DNA from: an uncultured Eubacteriales bacterium | GTDB lineage: Bacteria > Bacillota > Clostridia > Oscillospirales > UBA644 | Length of the DNA stretch: 8,210 nt | Assembly: GCA_934486965.1 (NCBI GenBank) | Contig: CAKSQP010000069.1 | Span: 1 to 8,210 of the forward strand | Direction: 5' to 3' | Shown here: positions 4,819 through 8,210 of the stretch, piece by piece | Numbering within the stretch: position 1 is the stretch's first letter | Layout: each line of letters opens with the position of its first letter | Position numbers and translations under genes: made by a program | Notes under the pieces: generated by a model | Told to the model about the DNA's origin: nothing | Databases searched by the model: none | Seen by the model: only the letters and a program-made list of their open reading frames with translations

Positions 4819-5992
4819 ACTTTTTCTCTCCTCTCTCAAGTTCCTTATAGACAGGTGAAATATCTCTGAGATACGAAACTACTTCTTTTGTCGCGTTTAT
4901 GATATAGTCCGCGTCCTCGTCTGTCGTTTCCTCGGTTATCGAAAGACGGAGCGAGCCGTGGGCGACTTCGTGCGGTCTGCCGATTGCCAGAAGAACGTGG
5001 CTCGGATCGAGAGACCCTGAGGTGCAGGCGGAACCCGACGACGCCGCAATGCCTTTTGCGTCAAGAAGCAACAAGAGGCTTTCGCCCTCGATACCCTCAA
5101 AGCAGAAATTGATGTTTCCGCAGAGACGGTTTTCGGGGTCGCCGTTAAGAGCGGAATGGGGGATTTCGGAAAGTCCCTTTATTATTCTGTCTCTGACTGC
5201 CTGTGTTTTTGCGGTTTTTTCTTCAAGGTTCTCGTAACTTTCGGCAAGGGCTTCCGCCATTCCTGCCGCCGCAGGCAGATTTTCGGTTCCCGCGCGCTTT
5301 CCTTTTTCCTGCGCTCCGCCGTAAATGACGTTTGCAAGGTCAATACCTTTTCTTGCGTATAAGAAACCGACGCCTTTCGGACCGTGGAATTTATGAGCCG
5401 AAACCGAAAGCATATCTATCTGCATTTTTTTGACGTCGATTCTCAGGTGTCCCGCCGCCTGAACCGCGTCGGTGTGGAAAAGCACGCCTTTTTCTTTGCA
5501 GACCGCGGCTATTTCCTCGATAGGCTCTATTGTTCCTATTTCGTTATTGGCGAACATTACCGATACCATTACGGTGTCTTCTTTTATCGCGTTTTTAATA
5601 TCTTCGGGGGAAACTCTTCCGAATTCGTCGACAGGGACGAGCGTTATTTCAAAACCCTCTTTTTTCAGTGCGTCGAGGGTATGCAGAATTGCGTGGTGCT
5701 CAATCGCCGTCGAGATAATGTGCATCTTTTTCTTGCGTCTGCCTATCTTTGCGGCGGTGCGGAGAGCCTGATTGTCGGCTTCGCTTCCGCCGGAAGTGAG
5801 ATATATCTCTCCGGGGTCGGCTCCTATAATTTTTGCAATGTCTTCCCTTACTTTATATAGCCGTTCGGCGGCTTTCTGTCCCGGTGTATGAAGACTCGAC
5901 GGATTTTCCCAGAAGTTGTCCGCCGTTTCAAGCATTACTTTTTTCGCCCTTTCGCTCATCTTGGTGGTTGCGGCGTTGTCGGCGTATATCAT
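4805..5992 (-). CDS. nifS: Cysteine desulfurase NifS/IscS
   Basis: A 395-residue PLP-dependent class V aminotransferase-fold enzyme that removes sulfur from L-cysteine, giving alanine and an enzyme persulfide for Fe-S cluster assembly. It opens with M-I-Y-A-D-N-A-A-T-T. H100 (E-H-H-A) is the predicted PLP-stacking/acid-base residue, D175 (H-T-D-A-V-Q) contacts the pyridine nitrogen, and K201 in S-A-H-K-F-H-G-P-K-G forms the Schiff base. C323 in S-S-G-S-A-C-T-S-G is the persulfide cysteine, on the long mobile loop typical of group I (IscS/NifS) rather than SufS enzymes. Length is normal for the group. ATG 5992 follows GAGGTGA (6003-5997). It is first in a two-gene operon with nifU, behind its own promoter flanked by an inverted repeat. 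No iscR-like regulator gene lies next to it in this window. With no nitrogenase genes in view, a housekeeping Fe-S role is more likely than nitrogen fixation. Confidence 0.96.
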   Translation of the reverse strand: MIYADNAATTKMSERAKKVMLETADNFWENPSSLHTPGQKAAERLYKVREDIAKIIGADPGEIYLTSGGSEADNQALRTAAKIGRRKKKMHIISTAIEHHAILHTLDALKKEGFEITLVPVDEFGRVSPEDIKNAIKEDTVMVSVMFANNEIGTIEPIEEIAAVCKEKGVLFHTDAVQAAGHLRIDVKKMQIDMLSVSAHKFHGPKGVGFLYARKGIDLANVIYGGAQEKGKRAGTENLPAAAGMAEALAESYENLEEKTAKTQAVRDRIIKGLSEIPHSALNGDPENRLCGNINFCFEGIEGESLLLLLDAKGIAASSGSACTSGSLDPSHVLLAIGRPHEVAHGSLRLSITEETTDEDADYIINATKEVVSYLRDISPVYKELERGEKKYVIQ

Positions 5993-6018
5993 AAAATCAC
6001 CTCGTTAAACATATCAGT

Positions 6019-6065
6019 TTGGTAGGATTTATCTACATCTATATTATACACGCTTTTCCTACCAA
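6019..6065. promoter_or_regulatory. Spaced 9-bp inverted repeat bracketing the nifS promoter (possible operator pair)
   Basis: TTGGTAGGA (6019-6027) and TCCTACCAA (6057-6065) are exact reverse complements separated by 29 bp. In the minus-strand direction one arm overlaps the -35 edge and spacer, and the other lies about 10-20 nt after the expected start. Only one arm would be in the transcript, so an RNA hairpin is unlikely and a DNA-binding regulator is more plausible. An Rrf2/IscR-type regulator is an attractive guess from the operon's function, but I do not recognise the motif. Confidence 0.45.
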
Positions 6066-6070
6066 GTCAA
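6043..6070 (-). promoter_or_regulatory. Promoter of the nifS-nifU operon
   Basis: The minus strand has TTGACT (6070-6065), a 16-bp spacer and a perfect TATAAT (6048-6043). The predicted start is near 6036, giving a leader of about 43 nt before ATG 5992. It sits between the terminator of the coiled-coil gene and nifS. Confidence 0.75.
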
Positions 6071-6088
6071 TAGGTTTTACAAAAAGTT

Positions 6089-6117
6089 AAAAAACAGAGG
6101 CTGTTTGCCAGCCTCTG
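6089..6117 (-). terminator. Rho-independent terminator after the coiled-coil gene
   Basis: CAGAGGCTG (6095-6103) pairs with CAGCCTCTG (6109-6117) around a 5-nt loop, a perfect 9-bp GC-rich stem. On the minus strand six T residues follow (6094-6089). It starts 5 bp after the TAA of the coiled-coil gene and separates that operon from nifS. Confidence 0.92.
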
Positions 6118-6122
6118 TCAGA

Positions 6123-6845
6123 TTATTCTTCGGTTTGTTCTTCGTCCTCCGCGGCGGGCGATTGGATAACCGTATAGCCGTCGGTATTTATTGTTTCGCA
6201 GATCATATTGTCGATCTCTCCGCAGATATTTCCGCGGCTTTCCTCGATTCTCTTCATGTCTTCAAGGGTGCTTTCAGAAACATCGGTGAGCATATCGAGT
6301 TTTGCGGACGCTTCTTCGCAGAGTCTTGCAAGTTCTTCTTTCTGCCTGTTCTGCATTTCGGTTACGGAATTTACGATAGACGCGACTTCGTTTCTGTAAT
6401 CGTTCATTCTGTTGAACATCATATCGGCGTATTCTCTTATTCTTGCGCTTACCGCTATGTTTTTGTTTTCCATATCGCGGTAGGCGACGGCGAAAATAAA
6501 GCCGAGGCGGTCGTTGTCGGGAAGAGAAGAGGGCTTTTCTTCAAGTTTCTTTTCGAGGTCTTCTATCTGCTGCTGTCTTTCGTCGCGGTCTTTTTCGAGA
6601 TCTTCTATCTCCTTTTTCCTGCCGTCGCAGTCGGCTCTGAGTTCTTCTATCTTTTGCTGAAGTCCGTCTTTTTCCTGTTTGTTTATCTCGTCTATCTTTT
6701 TATATTCGTCGACGGTCTTTTCCGCTTCCGCAAGTTTTGCTTTGAGCAATTCTATCTGCTCCGCCTGAGAGGCGTTGTTTTCGTTAAGATAGTTGAAATA
6801 GTTGTCCGTTTCTTTGCGGTTGTAACCGAATAAACTTACTTTCAT
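6123..6845 (-). CDS. DivIVA-like coiled-coil protein
   Basis: A 240-residue acidic protein. The N-terminus F6-G-Y-N-R-K-E-T-D-N-Y-F-N-Y-L resembles the membrane-binding N-terminal motif of DivIVA/GpsB proteins (F-x-G-Y followed by a V/T-D-x-[FY]-L pattern). Residues about 22-104 form a long coiled coil that includes three consecutive 14-residue units (64-105). A break at P105-S-S-L-P precedes a second helical region (115-215) and an acidic tail ending E-D-E-E-Q-T-E-E. Proteins of this class gather at curved membrane or division sites and recruit partners; which partner applies here is unknown. The ATG at 6845 has AAGGAGA upstream inside the end of the EAL gene and is separated from that gene's stop by 1 nt, so the two are almost certainly one operon and probably translationally coupled. 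The terminator at 6089-6117 ends the unit. The DivIVA relationship is moderate confidence; the coiled coil itself is clear. Confidence 0.75.
   Translation of the reverse strand: MKVSLFGYNRKETDNYFNYLNENNASQAEQIELLKAKLAEAEKTVDEYKKIDEINKQEKDGLQQKIEELRADCDGRKKEIEDLEKDRDERQQQIEDLEKKLEEKPSSLPDNDRLGFIFAVAYRDMENKNIAVSARIREYADMMFNRMNDYRNEVASIVNSVTEMQNRQKEELARLCEEASAKLDMLTDVSESTLEDMKRIEESRGNICGEIDNMICETINTDGYTVIQSPAAEDEEQTEE
6531..6656 (-). repeat. Three 14-residue (42-bp) double-heptad repeats in the coiled-coil gene
   Basis: Residues 64-77, 78-91 and 92-105 align as Q-K-I-E-E-L-R, K-E-I-E-D-L-E and Q-Q-I-E-D-L-E, each followed by seven charged residues. At DNA level the plus-strand block TCTTCTATCT recurs at 6559, 6601 and 6643, exactly 42 bp apart. 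This suggests internal duplication of a two-heptad unit, which can vary in copy number. Confidence 0.7.
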
Positions 6846-6846
6846 A

Positions 6847-8210
6847 TCATTTATCTCCTTGTTTGTTTCTGTTGTTGATTATCGCTTTTTCAAACTGGTC
6901 GGGGCTTACGGGACGGTAGAAAAAATATCCCTGAACGTATTTGATACCGTTTTCGCGGAGAATTTCTATCTGCTTTAACGTTTCCGCGCCTTCGCAGATA
7001 ATTTTTACGCCCATGCTTCCCGCCACGCTTACGATACTTTTGAAGATACGCAGTCCGAGTTGCGTTTCGATGTTTTCCGTTACCGCCTTGCTCATCTTTA
7101 TGGCGTCGACGGGATAATTCTTCAGGTCGTCGAAAGAGGAATAACCGTCGCCGAAATCGTCGAGAGAGACCGAAACGGAAGACTCTTTGAACGTTTTCAG
7201 GTTTTCTCTTATTATTGCGGAATCGTAAGGCGTTTCTTTTCTGTCCTCCAGAACTTCGACCGCGATAAACGACCTGTCGACGCCGTATTTGTCCGCAATT
7301 CCGAGGACTTTTTCGGCAAGCCCCTCTTTGGCGAGGGTGTTACGCGAAAAGTTTACCGAAATATGACTGAGGTTTTTGCATATATCTTTGTGCAGAGAGA
7401 CCCAGCGGCAGGTCTTTTCGAAAACGTGACAGTCGAGTTCGGAATCCATATTGTTATCTTTTACGACCGAAATAAATTCGTCGGGCAGAATGACTTTTGA
7501 GGCGCTGTTGAGTCGCGTCAGGACTTCGCCTCCGACGATATTTCCCGTCGCAATGTCTATTATCGGCTGAAATTCAAGGAAGAAATTGTTGTTTTCAATG
7601 CCGTTTTTAAGATTTTCTTCTATAAGGGCTCTGTTGTCGTAGTCGTTCTGGAGATTGTAGTCCCACGCGACGTATTTGCGCGAACTGTTTTTCGCCTCGG
7701 TCGCCGCAAGCCTTGCGCGTTCGACCGTTTCTTCGAAATCTATCGTCCCCGCGGGGATAAGATACGCGCCGAAATTTACCGTGAGGTTCGGGACGGCGTT
7801 GGTTTTCGAATAGAGCATCATATCGTATATTATCTGATCTATCGCGGCGTTTATCTTCGCTTCGCTCCGCCGTGTAAGGATAATATATTCGCACGGATCG
7901 ACTTTTGAAACGAGGTCATCGTCCCCGTCGAAAGAGGCGAGCAGTGTTTCGCCGAGGTGTTTGCAGGCGAGGGCGCCGCCGCTCTTATTCCTGTCGCCGT
8001 CGGACGCGATAACGTAAACCATTCCGCAGGGAACGCGGCTTATTTTTCTTATTTTATCGTACTTTTTCTGAACGTAAAGCAGAGGTTCGAACCCGACCGC
8101 CTTATGTCCTCTGAAATTACGGAGCGCTCCCGCAACGAATATGATGCAGAACACGACGAGTACGAGAAAGACCGTCAGCAGAATTATTATCGTCAAAATG
8201 TTACTTTCAT
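6847..8210 (-). CDS. Membrane protein with degenerate GGDEF domain and EAL (c-di-GMP phosphodiesterase-type) domain, 5' end uncertain
   Basis: Numbering is from the first in-window start candidate, TTG 8196, giving 449 residues. Residues 3-23 are a membrane segment. Residues about 50-180 fit the GGDEF fold, but the signature is replaced by D100-P-C-E-Y, so cyclase activity is unlikely. Residues about 190-440 are an EAL domain in which the signature is E224-V-L. The metal and catalytic residues appear kept: E224, N282, E314 and E317 (E-V-L-E), D346-D347-F-G, K367, E402 (C-E-G-A-E) and Q422 (Q-G-Y-F-F). K-I-D is changed to K-M-S. Hydrolysis of c-di-GMP at the membrane is therefore plausible, with the GGDEF part perhaps a nucleotide sensor. 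The TTG has no visible ribosome binding site and the frame stays open to the edge, so the true start may lie outside the window. Its TGA is 1 nt before the next gene. Confidence 0.88.
   Translation of the reverse strand, partial: ESNILTIIILLTVFLVLVVFCIIFVAGALRNFRGHKAVGFEPLLYVQKKYDKIRKISRVPCGMVYVIASDGDRNKSGGALACKHLGETLLASFDGDDDLVSKVDPCEYIILTRRSEAKINAAIDQIIYDMMLYSKTNAVPNLTVNFGAYLIPAGTIDFEETVERARLAATEAKNSSRKYVAWDYNLQNDYDNRALIEENLKNGIENNNFFLEFQPIIDIATGNIVGGEVLTRLNSASKVILPDEFISVVKDNNMDSELDCHVFEKTCRWVSLHKDICKNLSHISVNFSRNTLAKEGLAEKVLGIADKYGVDRSFIAVEVLEDRKETPYDSAIIRENLKTFKESSVSVSLDDFGDGYSSFDDLKNYPVDAIKMSKAVTENIETQLGLRIFKSIVSVAGSMGVKIICEGAETLKQIEILRENGIKYVQGYFFYRPVSPDQFEKAIINNRNKQGDK

Noticed and set aside
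4819..4839. TTG at 4839 as nifU start
   Set aside because: It adds seven residues absent from the family and lacks support. ATG 4818 has AGGAG at 9 nt and starts M-L-Y-S-E-K as expected.
5384..5860. Plus-strand open frame of 158 codons inside nifS
   Set aside because: It lies opposite clearly conserved nifS catalytic sequence and has no recognisable domain or start context.
6105..6833. Long plus-strand open frame of 242 codons opposite the coiled-coil gene
   Set aside because: It is the antisense shadow of a repetitive coiled-coil gene, rich in F, V and Y from reversed glutamate and lysine codons, with no family resemblance. The minus strand has the ribosome binding site and terminator.
1..8210. 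CRISPR arrays, tRNA or rRNA genes, riboswitches
   Set aside because: No regularly spaced repeats, cloverleaf-like segments or recognisable riboswitch leaders were found; the leaders before nifS and the HNH unit are short and lack such structure.

Overview
The window reads as chromosomal DNA from a member of the Bacillota, most likely an uncultured clostridium (inference). The support is strong GGAGG-type ribosome binding sites, a DivIVA-like coiled-coil protein, a clostridial-type nifS-nifU pair with no separate hscBA genes in view, and hairpin-plus-T-run terminators after three of the minus-strand transcription units. Most of the window is moderately GC-rich (about 53% in 5041-5100, counted by hand). 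The stretch from about 2560 to 4380 is visibly AT-rich (about 30% GC in 3541-3600), which suggests a separate origin.

Layout. Plus strand: the tail of a HIT-family protein (1-193), then a lipoprotein of the DUF187/GHL10 glycoside-hydrolase-like family with an N-terminal Big2-like domain (212-1657). Everything else is on the minus strand. Listed in transcription order from the right edge these are: a membrane-anchored protein with a degenerate GGDEF domain and an EAL domain (6847 to the window edge), and a DivIVA-like coiled-coil protein 1 nt downstream (6123-6845), ended by a terminator. Next come nifS (4805-5992) and nifU (4429-4818), overlapping by 14 bp, with their own promoter and a strong terminator. 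Then an AT-rich HNH-nuclease unit with a near-consensus promoter and its own terminator (2564-4378), and last an EamA/DMT transporter (1623-2513) whose 3' end overlaps the lipoprotein gene tail to tail.

The most notable feature is the HNH unit. An N-terminal half (transmembrane segment plus coiled coil, 251 residues) ends at a TAG directly after the run A AAA AAA. The C-terminal half with the HNH nuclease lies in the -1 frame. That frame is open across the junction, has no start codon for 38 codons upstream of its first ATG, and that ATG has no convincing ribosome binding site. The two halves therefore look like one protein of about 546 residues. It could be made by -1 slippage at the A7 run, switched by tract length, recently broken, or split by a one-base sequencing error. 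The sequence alone cannot decide among these.

Secondary points are a 9-bp inverted repeat bracketing the nifS promoter, a terminator-like palindrome inside the lipoprotein signal-peptide region, and tight coupling of a c-di-GMP-type EAL protein to a DivIVA-like protein. No tRNA, rRNA, CRISPR array, transposase or attachment site was seen, and no gene-free stretch exceeds 300 bases.
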